From NCBI RefSeq assembly GCF_014836545.1, contig NZ_JACSQS010000019.1, forward strand, positions 1 through 64,000: a stretch of DNA of 64,000 nt. The letters are read 5' to 3'. The stretch is from Stenotrophomonas lacuserhaii (GTDB lineage Bacteria > Pseudomonadota > Gammaproteobacteria > Xanthomonadales > Xanthomonadaceae). This document shows positions 26,248-36,092 of the stretch, in pieces. Numbering within the stretch: position 1 is the first letter of the stretch; the number at the start of each line of letters is the position of its first letter. A program made the position numbers and the translations under genes. The notes under the pieces are model-generated. The model had not been told where the DNA came from. It searched no databases and was given only the letters and a program-made list of their open reading frames with translations.

Positions 26248-29200
26248 TCAGAACGCCACGTTCCAGTTCAGCTGTGCACCGACTTCGCGCTGGCCGTCAC
26301 CGGCGCGGCCCTGCGCGGCGAAGGACAGGCGGCTGCGGCTGGAGGTGTTGACCGATACGCCCAGCTCGGCGATGCCGACGTTGCGCGCCAGCGGCAGGCC
26401 CTGCACGGTGAAGCCTTCGCTGCCCGCCACGAAGCGATGGGTCGAGTCCGCGCGCAGCTCACCGGCCGCGTTCTGCCAGGCCAGCCCGGCTTCCAGTCGC
26501 GCACCGTCCTGCTGGCCGCCGCTGATGTCCCACGCGGCGCGCACGCCGGCCGTGGTGGTCCACGCTTCGTCCTTGCTGGCAGCGATCGCCAGGGCGGCAT
26601 TGCCTCCGGTTTCGATGCCGGCATCGGTGGACAGGCGGGTGTAGGCCACTGCCACGTACGGGGTCAGCGTCAACGCATCGTCGAGCTGGAAATCCCAGCC
26701 ACCTTCGACGAAACCGGAAACAGCATGCGCATCGCGGCGGTTGGACAGGGTCTGCCCCCACGCCGTGCCCGCACCGACCGTACGCCGTGTATCCAGCTCG
26801 TAGTCGGCGTAGCTGGCGCCACCGTTGACGTATGCGTTGTCGCCACGGAAACCGGCATACAGGCCACTGTGCACGGCATCCACGTCGGTCGTCGCATTGC
26901 GTGCGTTGACCTGCTGGCGCAGCGACTCCGGGCCACCGGCCACGCCGAAGGTCCAGCGCTCGCCGATGCTCCAGTCGGCACCGGCCATCAGGCCCTGGCG
27001 GTGGTCGCGGGTACGCGCGGCGCTGCCATTGCCATCGCGCTGGCTGGAGGTACCGCTGCCACCGATCCAGGCGGACGGGCCGTCGCCGGCCGGCATGCCG
27101 CTGCGCAGGCGCTGGCTGATGCCATCGCGCAGGAAGCGGTCTTCCAGCAGCAACGCACGGTTGCTGGCGTGGATTTCGCCGGACAGGTCATCAAACGCCA
27201 GGCGGGCGCTGTCCGCATCCAGCATCAGCAGGCGGTTGTACAGCGCCAGGGGATCACCGGACTGCTGCAGCGTATCCAGCGCAGCCGCCGTGGCGAGCTG
27301 GTTGCCGGTCGCCGCTGCGGCGACGAAGACCTGCGGCGGCGGGGTGACCGGATCGACCGGCGGGGTGATCGGATCCACCGGCGGTTCAACCGGCGGGTCG
27401 ACCGGGTCCACCGGCGGGTCCACCGGCGGATCGACCGGGCCGGTGCCCTTTACGGCAATGTTCAAGCGCACATCGTTGGCGGTATAGCTCAGCGAGGTAT
27501 CCAGGAACGCCGAACGCGAGATCACGTCATCGAAGGTACCGGCCACGCCCCCTGCCGCGGTAAGGATCGTGTAGCTCTGCCCATCCTGGTAACTGGCCGC
27601 CGGATCCAGCGCGGTGACACGCACGCCGGTGTCGCCGGTCAGGCCGGTATTGGCACCGTGCCCGATGTAGGCCTTGCCGGCCACGGTCAGCAGGTCGGCC
27701 TGTCCGTTGCCCAGCACGTCCACGTCGAAGAAGGCCTTGTTCGCGACCTGTTCGGGCAGCAGCGCGTTGGCGTTGTAGAACAGGTCGCCGTCGATGGTCA
27801 TCGTGCCGACACCGGCGTGGCCCGGCGACAGCGTGCCGCCATCGCGCACATAGGTGGTGCCGACCGTCGCATTGCCGGCCAGCACGCCGCTGCCGCTGAC
27901 TTCAGCCAGCGAGCTTCGACGCACCTCGCTGCCGAGACCCGCACCGAAATCGATGGTCTGCTGGAAGCCTGCCGCACCGTTCAGCACCAGTGTTCCGCCA
28001 CGCACGTCGATCTGCTGCTGCAGGGCCTGGCTGGGGCCTGTGTAGCCTTCGCCCGCGTACATGTCCGAGTTGATCACCAGGCTGCCGCCGTTGACGGTGA
28101 TGTCGCCGCCGAACGCGCGCAGGTCACCATCGAGCGTGGTGTTGCCCGACACCTGGGTCAGCGCACCGCCGTGCAGGTGGGCATTGGACGATCCCGTAGA
28201 AACGGTCTGGATGGTGTTGCCCAGCGTGATGTCACCGGTGTGGTTGAACACCAGGCCGCCGGCGTTGCTGTCCATCGAGATCGCTGCGCCATCCAGCGTG
28301 CCGGCTTCTTCGGCGGCCAGCCACTGCGGGCCGCCGTCGGCCACCGACCATGTCGCCATGCCGCCGCCCAGCACCAGGTATCCGCTCTGGTCCAGCAGGA
28401 TGCCGCTGCCACCGGCCACCCGCCCACCGTTGTTCACACTCAACATGCCGTACGGACCGCGCATCAGCACCGCGCCGACCGTCAGGCCGTTCACCGCTTC
28501 GATGGCCGATCCGGCGCCACTGACACGCACCTGTTCGTCCAGCAACGCCGGCGTCATGGTGACGTCATTAAGGCCGCCGCTGATGTTGACCGAATCACTG
28601 CGGATGACCGCGCCGTCCAGCACGTCCAGGTTGGTGCTGATGGCCATCGCACCGGTATTGGTCCAGCGCGTATCCGCGCCGGTGATGCGTGCCGTGCTGG
28701 CGGTCGGGCCGAAGCTGTCCTTGATCGCCGCGCGATCGGATTCGATCACGCCACCGGCTTCCAGCACCAAGTGGTTGCTCGCATCCACGCGCGCGGCACG
28801 GATCGCCGAGCCGGCACCGGTCACCACGATGCTTCCTGTCTGGCCGTAATCACCGCTGCCCAGTGCGTCGTACTTTTCCGCATTGACTTCGTCGGCGGTG
28901 ACCACGCCGCCAGCCTCTACGCGCAGCGTGCCGTCACCGTTCTGGCCCACCCGCACGGTGGCGGCGTCGACCACCGATCCCGCTCCGCTGACGCTCAGCG
29001 TGCCGGTCGCGTTGTTGGAGGCGCCAAGCACCAGATCCTGCGACACCAGCTGGCCGCCGCCGCTGACAGTGATCTCACCGCGACCGCCCTGGGTGGCACC
29101 GGACTGCGTGCCTGCGCCAACATAGATGCCGCGACCGGCCTCGACGCGACCGCCGTCCACGTCCAGGCGACCCTGGCCCACCTGGCCGACCAGCAGATTG

Positions 29201-29922
29201 TTGTCGGTAACCAGAAGCTGGCCGCCGTTGCGGACGTTGATCGTGCCGCTGCCCGCCGGGTCCGAACCGAGGCTGACGCCGAAGTTGTTCACTACCGTAT
29301 AAGCCATCGTGCTGGTGACGCGACCGCCATCGATATCCAGCGTGCCGGTGCCCTGGCGCCCAACCAGCAGCTGGCGTGCGGTCAGGCTGGAGTCGGCGCC
29401 ACGTACCAGCGCGTTGCCGGTACCGCCAGCGCCATAACCCAGCGACACCGTGTTGTTGGACGTGGCCGTACCACCGTCGAGCAGCTGCAGGGTGCCGGCG
29501 CCGGCCTCGCCGATACGCAGTGCCGCGCCGGTCATCTGCAGGTAAGCGGTCGGGCCGATCACCCGCAGGGTGCCGTCGGCGCCGGCAACGGTACCCAGCG
29601 ATACCAGGCCGTTGGACGTCAACTGGCCGCCGCCGACCAGGTCGATCGCCACCGCGCCGGTGTTGCCGATGAAGAAGCCGTCGGCGTAGACACGGGTGTC
29701 GCCGATGACTTCGTCGCTGGTGAAGTCGTAGGGCACCGCGAATGCGGAAGGTGCCGCAGCGGCACCCACGCACAGCGCGGCAACCACGGCGACGCCGAGC
29801 GGTGAGCGACGGCGCGTTGCACCGACGCTGCGGGCCGGCGAGGACGTGCCGGACGCAAGTTCAGAGGCCACCTGCATGGCACCGGTAGCGCGGTTGAAGA
29901 CCAAACGGTAAATCCTGTTCAT
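26248..29922 (-). CDS. Type V autotransporter with ESPR leader and beta-solenoid passenger
   Basis: A 1224-aa protein. It starts with an extended signal peptide region (M-N-R-I-Y-R-L-V-F-N, then E-L-A-S-G), followed by the hydrophobic core and A-F-A cleavage site. The passenger (about 65-820) is a Gly-rich beta-solenoid with repeated G-x-G-T-L-x-V-x-G-G units (for example G-T-G-T-L-D-I-D-G-G, G-Q-G-R-L-D-V-D-G-G). A Pro/Val/Asp linker (P-V-D-P-P repeats, about 827-869) leads to a C-terminal autotransporter barrel (about 940-1224) ending N-W-N-V-A-F with the terminal Phe recognised by BamA. Likely a surface adhesin. An upstream in-frame start adds 53 unsupported residues. Confidence 0.93.
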   Translation of the reverse strand: MNRIYRLVFNRATGAMQVASELASGTSSPARSVGATRRRSPLGVAVVAALCVGAAAAPSAFAVPYDFTSDEVIGDTRVYADGFFIGNTGAVAIDLVGGGQLTSNGLVSLGTVAGADGTLRVIGPTAYLQMTGAALRIGEAGAGTLQLLDGGTATSNNTVSLGYGAGGTGNALVRGADSSLTARQLLVGRQGTGTLDIDGGRVTSTMAYTVVNNFGVSLGSDPAGSGTINVRNGGQLLVTDNNLLVGQVGQGRLDVDGGRVEAGRGIYVGAGTQSGATQGGRGEITVSGGGQLVSQDLVLGASNNATGTLSVSGAGSVVDAATVRVGQNGDGTLRVEAGGVVTADEVNAEKYDALGSGDYGQTGSIVVTGAGSAIRAARVDASNHLVLEAGGVIESDRAAIKDSFGPTASTARITGADTRWTNTGAMAISTNLDVLDGAVIRSDSVNISGGLNDVTMTPALLDEQVRVSGAGSAIEAVNGLTVGAVLMRGPYGMLSVNNGGRVAGGSGILLDQSGYLVLGGGMATWSVADGGPQWLAAEEAGTLDGAAISMDSNAGGLVFNHTGDITLGNTIQTVSTGSSNAHLHGGALTQVSGNTTLDGDLRAFGGDITVNGGSLVINSDMYAGEGYTGPSQALQQQIDVRGGTLVLNGAAGFQQTIDFGAGLGSEVRRSSLAEVSGSGVLAGNATVGTTYVRDGGTLSPGHAGVGTMTIDGDLFYNANALLPEQVANKAFFDVDVLGNGQADLLTVAGKAYIGHGANTGLTGDTGVRVTALDPAASYQDGQSYTILTAAGGVAGTFDDVISRSAFLDTSLSYTANDVRLNIAVKGTGPVDPPVDPPVDPVDPPVEPPVDPITPPVDPVTPPPQVFVAAAATGNQLATAAALDTLQQSGDPLALYNRLLMLDADSARLAFDDLSGEIHASNRALLLEDRFLRDGISQRLRSGMPAGDGPSAWIGGSGTSSQRDGNGSAARTRDHRQGLMAGADWSIGERWTFGVAGGPESLRQQVNARNATTDVDAVHSGLYAGFRGDNAYVNGGASYADYELDTRRTVGAGTAWGQTLSNRRDAHAVSGFVEGGWDFQLDDALTLTPYVAVAYTRLSTDAGIETGGNAALAIAASKDEAWTTTAGVRAAWDISGGQQDGARLEAGLAWQNAAGELRADSTHRFVAGSEGFTVQGLPLARNVGIAELGVSVNTSSRSRLSFAAQGRAGDGQREVGAQLNWNVAF

Positions 29923-30119
29923 GAAGCTCCTTGGGATGACGATCAGGACGCGGGTGAGCGCGTCGCGCGCCGGGGTGCGCGCTGGAACCCTGCGTGTGGA
30001 AGAACGCGCGGGGCCAGTGACCCTAAGGGGCATGTCAGGAAAATCCGAGGGGGTGCTCCCCACTTTCGTGTGGGGATGCACCCGACACGAAGGTCAGAGA
30101 ATTCTGATTGGGTCCAATA

Positions 30120-30135
30120 GGTGAAATCGATCACA
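30120..30135 (-). promoter_or_regulatory. Clp/CRP-like binding site
   Basis: GGTGA-AATCGA-TCACA: five of five bases match in one half and four of five in the other half of the consensus TGTGA-N6-TCACA. In Xanthomonadaceae the CRP homologue Clp, a c-di-GMP-responsive activator of surface and virulence genes, binds this motif. It is about 200 bases upstream of the autotransporter start. Confidence 0.6.
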
Positions 30136-30267
30136 TGAGGCATATCGCAGGTGATGCATTTGTGGTCGCGCATTTCCCGCAGTTCGTCGCCTGTTTTTAT
30201 GGCAATAACGACGCGCGCTTGCCGCCGGCGCGGCAATAGCGACACGCCGGCGTGACGCTTGCAGCGT

Positions 30268-30295
30268 AAAAAAAACCCCGCTTGCGCGGGGTTCT
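30268..30295 (-). terminator. Rho-independent terminator of secA
   Basis: Stem CCCCGC / GCGGGG (30276-30291) with a 4-base loop, followed on the minus strand by eight T residues (30268-30275), 27 bases after the secA stop codon. Confidence 0.93.
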
Positions 30296-30321
30296 TTTCG
30301 ATCTGCATCAGCGAAGGTGAA

Positions 30322-33051
30322 TCAGCTCAACTGACCGTGGCAGTGCTTGTACTTCTTGCCGCTGCCGCACGGGCACGGATCGTTGCGACCGATCTTCGGC
30401 TCGCCGCCCTGCGACAGGCCGTCCTGCTGTGCGGCCTGCACCTGTGCAGCTTCTTCGTCGGCGCCATAGCCGCCGGCATCCTGGTGCTGGAACTGCGACT
30501 GGCTCAGGCGCGCCTGCACCTGCTGGCGCTCGGCCGCTTCCAGTGCCGCCACTTCCTCGTCGCTGCGGATGCGCACGCGCGAGAGCATGGTCACCACTTC
30601 GCGCTTGACGTCTTCCAGCATGCCGGAGAACAGCTCGAAAGCTTCCTTCTTGTATTCCTGCTTGGGCTGCTTCTGCGCGTAACCACGCAGGTAGATGCCC
30701 TGGCGCAGGTAATCCATGCGCGCCAGATGTTCCTTCCAGCTCTGGTCGAGCACGGTCAGCATGACGTGCTTTTCCAGCGCGCGCATGGTCTCCGGACCAA
30801 CGCCGGTTTCCTTCGCCTCGAAGTGTGCGTTGACGCGCTCCTGCACCTTCTGCGCGATGGCTTCGGCGTCCAGCTCCTCGTGCTGCCTGACCAGGTCGGT
30901 GACCGACATTTCAAGGCCGAAATCAGACAGCAGCGTGGCTTCCAGGCCCGGCAGGTCCCACTGCTCGTCGATCGAGTTCGGCGGCACGAAGCGCGCCACG
31001 ATGTCGAAGATCACATCGTCGCGGATGCCATCGACGTTGTCCTTCACCGACTCGGCGTCCAGCAGTTCGTCGCGCTGGGCGTAGATCACCTTGCGCTGGT
31101 CGTTGTTGACGTCGTCGAAGTCCAGCAGGTTCTTGCGGATGTCGAAGTTGTGCGCTTCCACCTTGCGCTGCGCCTTCTCGATCTGGCGGCTCACCAGGCG
31201 GTCCTCGATGACGTCGTCTTCCTTCATGCCCATCATGCGCATCGCTTTCTGCACCCAGTCCGAGGCGAAGATGCGCATCAGGTTGTCTTCCAGCGACAGG
31301 TAGAAACGGGACGAACCCGGATCGCCCTGGCGGCCGGAACGGCCACGCAGCTGGTTGTCGATACGGCGCGATTCGTGGCGCTCGGTACCGACGATGTGCA
31401 GGCCGCCGGCCGCCTTGACCGCGTCATGGCGCTTCTGCCATTCGGCCTTGGCGGCTGCACGCTCTGCGTCGCTGGCCTCTTCGCCCATCTCGTGCAGTTC
31501 GGTTTCCAGCGAACCACCCAGCACGATGTCGGTACCGCGACCAGCCATGTTGGTGGCGATGGTCACCGCGCCCGGACGACCGGCGTTGGCGACGATGGTC
31601 GCTTCGCGGTCATGCTGCTTGGCGTTGAGCACTTCGTGGTGCACGCCGGCCTTGCGCAGGTGTTCGGACAGCATTTCCGAGGTTTCAATCGAGGTGGTGC
31701 CGACCAGCACCGGCTGGCCGCGCTTGTTGCATTCCTGGATGTCGGCCAGCACCGCGTTGAACTTGCCCTGGCGGTTGAGGAACACCTGGTCCGGCGAGTC
31801 CTTGCGGATGGTCGGGCGGTTGGTCGGGATGACCACCACTTCCAGGTTGTAGATGCTCTGGAATTCGAAGGCTTCGGTATCGGCGGTGCCGGTCATGCCG
31901 GACAGCTTGCCGTACATGCGGAACAGGTTCTGGAAGGTGATGCTGGCCAGGGTCTGGTTTTCGCGCTGGACCGGCACGCCTTCCTTCGCTTCCACCGCCT
32001 GGTGCAGGCCATCGGACCAGCGGCGGCCGGCCAGGGTGCGGCCGGTGAACTCATCGACGATGACCACTTCGCCGTCGCGCACGATGTAATCCACGTCGCG
32101 CTGGTAGATGGCGTGCGCGCGCAGGGCGGCGTTGAGGTGGTGCACAACGGTCAGGTTCTGCGCCGCGTACAGGCCTTCGGTTTCGGCATCCAGGATGCCG
32201 GCTTCCACCAGCAGGCGCTCGGCGTGTTCCATGCCCGCTTCGGACAGGTGGACCTGCTTGCCCTTCTCGTCGATCCAGAAGTCGCCGTCGCCCTCTTCGC
32301 TTTCCTGTTTGACCAGGTTCGGCACGATGCGGTTGACGCGGATGTACAGCTCCGGGGAATCATCGGCCGGGCCGGAGATGATCAGCGGGGTACGCGCTTC
32401 GTCGATCAGGATGGAGTCGACTTCATCGACGATGGCGTAATGCAGGCCGCGCTGGTAGCGGTCGGCCTTGGACAGCGCCATGTTGTCGCGCAGGTAGTCG
32501 AAACCGAATTCGTTGTTGGTGCCGTAAGTGATGTCGCTGCCATAGGCTTCGCGCTTGTCGCCGTGCGGCATGCCCGGGTACACCACGCCAACGCTCAGGC
32601 CCAGCCAGTTGTACAGCTTGCCCATCTGCGCCGAGTCACGGCGGGCCAGGTAGTCGTTCACCGTGACCACGTGGACGCCCTTGCCTTCCAGCGCGTTCAG
32701 GTACACCGGCAGGGTCGCCACCAGGGTCTTGCCTTCACCGGTGCGCATCTCGGCGATCTTGCCCAGGTGCAGCACCATGCCGCCGATCAGCTGCACATCG
32801 TAATGGCGCATGCCGAGCACGCGGCGGCTGGCTTCACGGCAGACCGCGAACGCTTCCGGCAACACCTTGTCCAGGGCCTCGCCTTCGGCGATGCGCTGCT
32901 TGAACTCCGGCGTCTTGGCCTGGAGCTGCGCATCGCTGAGCTTCTCCATGTCCGGCTCCAGCGCATTGACCTTGGCGACGATGCGGTTGAGCTGGCGCAG
33001 CTGTCGTTCATTACGACTGCCGAAAACGCGGGTAAGCAGGCTGTTGATCAT
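30322..33051 (-). CDS. secA: Preprotein translocase ATPase SecA
   Basis: A 909-aa motor protein that drives unfolded preproteins through SecYEG. Seen: Walker A in M-R-T-G-E-G-K-T-L near residue 103-111, Walker [15 protein letters not shown] near 209-222, the preprotein cross-linking region, helicase motif [23 protein letters not shown], and the C-terminal zinc/SecB-binding motif [13 protein letters not shown]. Length is typical. It is downstream of the M23 peptidase gene on the same strand, separated by 230 bases containing a REP element and a GC-rich hairpin. Confidence 0.99.
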   Translation of the reverse strand: MINSLLTRVFGSRNERQLRQLNRIVAKVNALEPDMEKLSDAQLQAKTPEFKQRIAEGEALDKVLPEAFAVCREASRRVLGMRHYDVQLIGGMVLHLGKIAEMRTGEGKTLVATLPVYLNALEGKGVHVVTVNDYLARRDSAQMGKLYNWLGLSVGVVYPGMPHGDKREAYGSDITYGTNNEFGFDYLRDNMALSKADRYQRGLHYAIVDEVDSILIDEARTPLIISGPADDSPELYIRVNRIVPNLVKQESEEGDGDFWIDEKGKQVHLSEAGMEHAERLLVEAGILDAETEGLYAAQNLTVVHHLNAALRAHAIYQRDVDYIVRDGEVVIVDEFTGRTLAGRRWSDGLHQAVEAKEGVPVQRENQTLASITFQNLFRMYGKLSGMTGTADTEAFEFQSIYNLEVVVIPTNRPTIRKDSPDQVFLNRQGKFNAVLADIQECNKRGQPVLVGTTSIETSEMLSEHLRKAGVHHEVLNAKQHDREATIVANAGRPGAVTIATNMAGRGTDIVLGGSLETELHEMGEEASDAERAAAKAEWQKRHDAVKAAGGLHIVGTERHESRRIDNQLRGRSGRQGDPGSSRFYLSLEDNLMRIFASDWVQKAMRMMGMKEDDVIEDRLVSRQIEKAQRKVEAHNFDIRKNLLDFDDVNNDQRKVIYAQRDELLDAESVKDNVDGIRDDVIFDIVARFVPPNSIDEQWDLPGLEATLLSDFGLEMSVTDLVRQHEELDAEAIAQKVQERVNAHFEAKETGVGPETMRALEKHVMLTVLDQSWKEHLARMDYLRQGIYLRGYAQKQPKQEYKKEAFELFSGMLEDVKREVVTMLSRVRIRSDEEVAALEAAERQQVQARLSQSQFQHQDAGGYGADEEAAQVQAAQQDGLSQGGEPKIGRNDPCPCGSGKKYKHCHGQLS

Positions 33052-33115
33052 TGAGGGAACCGGTTGTCAGGTGAACGCCGGCACGGCTCCCTTCAGGAAT
33101 CCGCCCGCCGCAAAC

Positions 33116-33145
33116 GAAACGGGGCGCCCAGCGCCCCGTCGATGG
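33116..33145 (-). terminator. GC-rich hairpin between the M23 peptidase gene and secA
   Basis: ACGGGGCGC / GCGCCCCGT stem with a 3-base loop, followed on the minus strand by TTCGTTTG. Possible terminator or attenuator 65 bases before secA. Confidence 0.5.
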
Positions 33146-33216
33146 CATCACCCATTGTAACTTGGGATGGAGGTCGGGGGTTTCAAGCGCTTGGCGGTTC
33201 GCGGGCCGGGACGGTA

Positions 33217-33274
33217 TCGCAAACCCATGCTCGGCGAGCGCATCAGGGTGTGGCGACCAAGGTCGCCACCTACA
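33217..33274. repeat. Degenerate REP hairpins
   Basis: CATGCTCGGCGAGCGCATCAGG resembles a half REP, followed by GTGGCGACC-AAG-GTCGCCAC (about 33250-33270), a perfect hairpin. Confidence 0.6.
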
Positions 33275-33281
33275 CCATCGG

Positions 33282-34235
33282 TCAGCCGCGGGAGACGCGA
33301 CCCACCGGCGTGTTGCCGCCATCGCCGAGGAACTTGCGGGGATTGACCACCCGGCCGCTTTCCCAGACTTCAAAGTGCACGTGGGCACCGGTGGAACGAC
33401 CGGTGGAACCGGCCTTGGCCACTTCCTGCCCGGCACGGACCAGGTCACCGACCTTCACCACCAGCCGTGAATTGTGCGCATAGCGGGTGACGTAGCCGTT
33501 GCCGTGGTCGACGTCCACCACGTTTCCGTAGCCGCCCTTCACGCCGGAGAAGCTGACCACGCCCTCGGCCACCGACATCACCGGGTCGCCGACCTTGGCA
33601 TGGAAATCGATGCCCTTGTGGCTGCGCGCACCGCGGCCGAACGGATCGGCGCGGGTGCCGAAGCTGGAGGTCACGTAGCTGTTGCGGATCGGCATGCGCG
33701 AGGGCACGGCGTTCTGCTGCAGCTGGTGGTCGAACATCAGCGATTCCATCACCGAAAGCTGGCTGCCTGAAGCAGCGAACCGCTGCTCCAGCACCTGTAA
33801 GTCGGCGTTGATGTCCTTGACCGGGATGTCCACGGTCGGGCCACCGGAATCGCCGTCACCCAAGCCGGGGGTTTCCTGGAAGTCGAATTCACCGTCTTCC
33901 AGCTTGCCCATCTGGGTCAGGCGCTCACCCAGGGCGTTGAGCCGGGTGGCCTGCGCCTGCAGCTCGCCGAGGCGGGCAGCGAGGGCGTTGACTTCGGTCT
34001 GTGACTGCAGGCGGACCTGCGCCAGTTCGCGTTCCTGGCGGTCGACCTTGGCCTGCAGGCGGGAGTCGCCGAGCAGGTTGGCGCCCATTCCACCGGCGAA
34101 GCCGATAATGCAGCCCATGCCCAGCACGCTGCCCAACAGGGCGCGGGGGCGATCCTCGAAATAGAAGCGAAGACGCGCAAGTGGCGTTTTTGCCTTTCCA
34201 TCACGCGTTTTGATTACGATCTTTTTAAATGCCAT
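33282..34235 (-). CDS. M23-family peptidase, membrane-anchored LytM-like
   Basis: A 317-aa protein with a cytoplasmic basic start (M-A-F-K-K-I-V-I-K), one membrane segment at about 33-56 (Gly-rich), a coiled coil at about 60-115, and a C-terminal LytM/peptidase M23 domain. Zinc ligands are visible: His and Asp in S-H-K-G-I-D-F and His in H-V-H-F-E-V. This suggests an active peptidoglycan endopeptidase in the periplasm rather than a degenerate activator. The start codon faces that of dciA with only 12 bases between them. Confidence 0.9.
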   Translation of the reverse strand: MAFKKIVIKTRDGKAKTPLARLRFYFEDRPRALLGSVLGMGCIIGFAGGMGANLLGDSRLQAKVDRQERELAQVRLQSQTEVNALAARLGELQAQATRLNALGERLTQMGKLEDGEFDFQETPGLGDGDSGGPTVDIPVKDINADLQVLEQRFAASGSQLSVMESLMFDHQLQQNAVPSRMPIRNSYVTSSFGTRADPFGRGARSHKGIDFHAKVGDPVMSVAEGVVSFSGVKGGYGNVVDVDHGNGYVTRYAHNSRLVVKVGDLVRAGQEVAKAGSTGRSTGAHVHFEVWESGRVVNPRKFLGDGGNTPVGRVSRG

Positions 34236-34247
34236 CAGTGAGTTTTC

Positions 34248-34688
34248 ATGTCTGAGCCGAAATCCAGTACCCGTCCTGCCTCAGCACCGAAACCGGCACT
34301 GGATGCAGTCATGGGTGACAAGAGCGGGAACCCGCTGCGTCGTGCCCTGTGGCTCGATGCGTTGGACCTGCAGTTGCGCCCCCATCTGCCGCCCAGCCTG
34401 CGCAGCCATTGCCGGCTGGCCAACGTGAACGACGAGCACCTCGTTTTTCTCGTTGAATCCCCTGTGTGGCACGCCAAGGTGCGGCTCGCCGAAGCACAGT
34501 TGATCAACGCGGCCCGGTCCATCGGGCTGAAGGCCACGAAAGTGACCATCAAGACTGCGTCCCCCGCTCCACCACGCTCCCCAGCGATCGACAACCGGAA
34601 CGGACCCCACGCAGTTTCAGCCGCCACGCACAAAGGACTACGCGACGCCTTGGCTAGCCTCCAGGACACGAAACCGTCCAGGTCCTGA
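34248..34688 (+). CDS. dciA: DciA-family replicative helicase loader (DUF721)
   Basis: A 146-aa protein matching DUF721: a predicted helical N-terminus, then P-P-S-L-R-S-H-C-R-L-A-N-V, E-H-L-V-F-L-V-E-S-P-V-W-H-A-K-V-R-L and a low-complexity tail. DUF721/DciA proteins are the ancestral bacterial loaders of DnaB helicase in species without DnaC. The place between lpxC and secA is conserved in gammaproteobacteria. A GTGAG ribosome-binding site precedes the ATG. It is divergent from the M23 gene and convergent with lpxC. Confidence 0.85.
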   Translation: MSEPKSSTRPASAPKPALDAVMGDKSGNPLRRALWLDALDLQLRPHLPPSLRSHCRLANVNDEHLVFLVESPVWHAKVRLAEAQLINAARSIGLKATKVTIKTASPAPPRSPAIDNRNGPHAVSAATHKGLRDALASLQDTKPSRS

Positions 34689-34773
34689 TGACCGCGAAGC
34701 CTCCGGCTCCGCCTCCCCGCGATGCCAACATTCCGTGGAAGTGGCGTGAAACTTTACGAGGACCGTGGGGCAT

Positions 34774-34815
34774 CCTAACGGCGGAAGGCCGCTCAGTCGT
34801 TAGGGTTTTGTTATT
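34774..34815 (+). terminator. Probable terminator of dciA
   Basis: CCTAACGGCGG / CCGCTCAGTCGTTAGG: outer 7-bp arms CCTAACG and CGTTAGG with inner GCGG/CCGC pairing, followed by GTTTTGTTATTT. Confidence 0.65.
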
Positions 34816-34962
34816 TAAACGTTAAGTTCAGTCTTTTAGCGGAACAGGTTCACAAACTGTGACGCGCTGGGCGCTTGGACCCGTTGCGTCACTTTTGGCA
34901 TCGCCAGAACGCGGAACGCCGCCCGGGGGGCGGCGTCAAACTGTTGATGCAGAAAGGCTTTT

Positions 34963-35874
34963 TCAAGCGTAAGCGGGGGCGCCATAGGCGACAGGTTCTG
35001 CCGCCGCCGGTGAGTCGTAGCTCACCCATTCCCACGCGGTCGCATCGGCCATCAGCGCCCGCACCAGCTTGTTGTTCAGTGCATGGCCCGACTTGAATCC
35101 TTCGTAGGCGCCCAGCACCTGGCCCCCGGCGAGATAAAGATCGCCGATCGCGTCCAGGATCTTGTGACGTACGAACTCGTCTGCGTAACGCAGGCCGTCT
35201 TCGTTCAGCACCCGGAATTCGTCGAGCACGATGGCGTTGTCCATCGACCCGCCGAGGCCGAGGTTGCGCTCGCGCATGTATTCCAGGTCACGCATGAAGC
35301 CGAAGGTGCGCGCGCGGGAGATTTCCTTGGTGTAGGCCGCGGTGGAGAACTCGATTTCCTGCCGCGACTGCTTGGCCGGGATCATCGGGTGGTCGAACTG
35401 GATGGTGAAGCCCAGCCTGTAGCCTTCATAAGGTTCGAAGCGCGCGACCTTGTCGCCTTCGGAGACTTCGACGGTCTTCAGCACGCGGATGAAGCGCTTG
35501 GCGGCATCCTGTTCGATGATGCCCGCCGACTGCAGCAGGAACACGAACGGGCCGGACGAACCGTCCATGATCGGCAGCTCGGCCGAGGACAGTTCGACGA
35601 TGATGTTGTCCACGCCGAGGCCAGCCAGTGCCGACATCAGGTGTTCGACGGTCTGGATCTTGGCGTCGTTGCAGGTCAGGCCGGTGCACAGGGTCACCTC
35701 GGTGACGAGCTCGGCCTTGGCCGGCACGTCGACCACCGGATCCAGGTCCACGCGACGGAACACGATGCCATGGTTGACCGGTGCCGGGCGCAGGGTCATG
35801 TAGACCTTGTCACCACTGTGCAGGCCAACGCCGGTGGCACGGATCGTGTTCTTGAGGGTACGTTGCGGGATCAT
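34963..35874 (-). CDS. lpxC: UDP-3-O-acyl-N-acetylglucosamine deacetylase LpxC
   Basis: A 303-aa zinc enzyme performing the first committed step of lipid A synthesis. It begins [21 protein letters not shown]. Zinc ligands: His in [10 protein letters not shown], and His and Asp in [11 protein letters not shown]; the G-H-A-L-N-N-K-L motif follows. Length matches the family. It lies 218 bases downstream of ftsZ, the usual end of the dcw region, and probably also has its own promoter. Confidence 0.98.
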   Translation of the reverse strand: MIPQRTLKNTIRATGVGLHSGDKVYMTLRPAPVNHGIVFRRVDLDPVVDVPAKAELVTEVTLCTGLTCNDAKIQTVEHLMSALAGLGVDNIIVELSSAELPIMDGSSGPFVFLLQSAGIIEQDAAKRFIRVLKTVEVSEGDKVARFEPYEGYRLGFTIQFDHPMIPAKQSRQEIEFSTAAYTKEISRARTFGFMRDLEYMRERNLGLGGSMDNAIVLDEFRVLNEDGLRYADEFVRHKILDAIGDLYLAGGQVLGAYEGFKSGHALNNKLVRALMADATAWEWVSYDSPAAAEPVAYGAPAYA

Positions 35875-36092
35875 GGGGTGTGGCCAGATGCATGCGGCGG
35901 GCCGCGATGGCCTGCCCAAGGGGTGGGACAGATTAACACGCGACCGGCCCTACCCCGGCTGAAGCCAGGCGGGTCACGGCGCGATGCAGGTAAAGCTCAT
36001 GCATGACAGGGCTGCCGGGCCCATCCTGGCCCGGCGCCTGTAGTGCAGGACATGGTGCTGGTGACCGGGGAGGACAACCCCGGCGCCGGCGA

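Larger units (their letters stand above)
29923..30321. other. 399-base intergenic region upstream of the autotransporter gene
   Basis: No coding potential is evident. It holds the promoter side of the autotransporter gene with a Clp/CRP-like site at 30120-30135, and at the right end the secA terminator. The stretch 30100-30220 is more AT-rich than its surroundings, as expected of a promoter. Confidence 0.6.

Noticed and set aside
25447-29805. A 1452-codon plus-strand open frame opposite the autotransporter
   Set aside because: It mirrors the GC-rich minus-strand gene, its composition is dominated by Arg, His, Ala and Gly, and it has no domain or signal; the autotransporter on the other strand has clear leader, repeats and barrel.
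30259-33054. A 931-codon open frame opposite secA
   Set aside because: Antisense shadow of secA, low-complexity composition and no motif.
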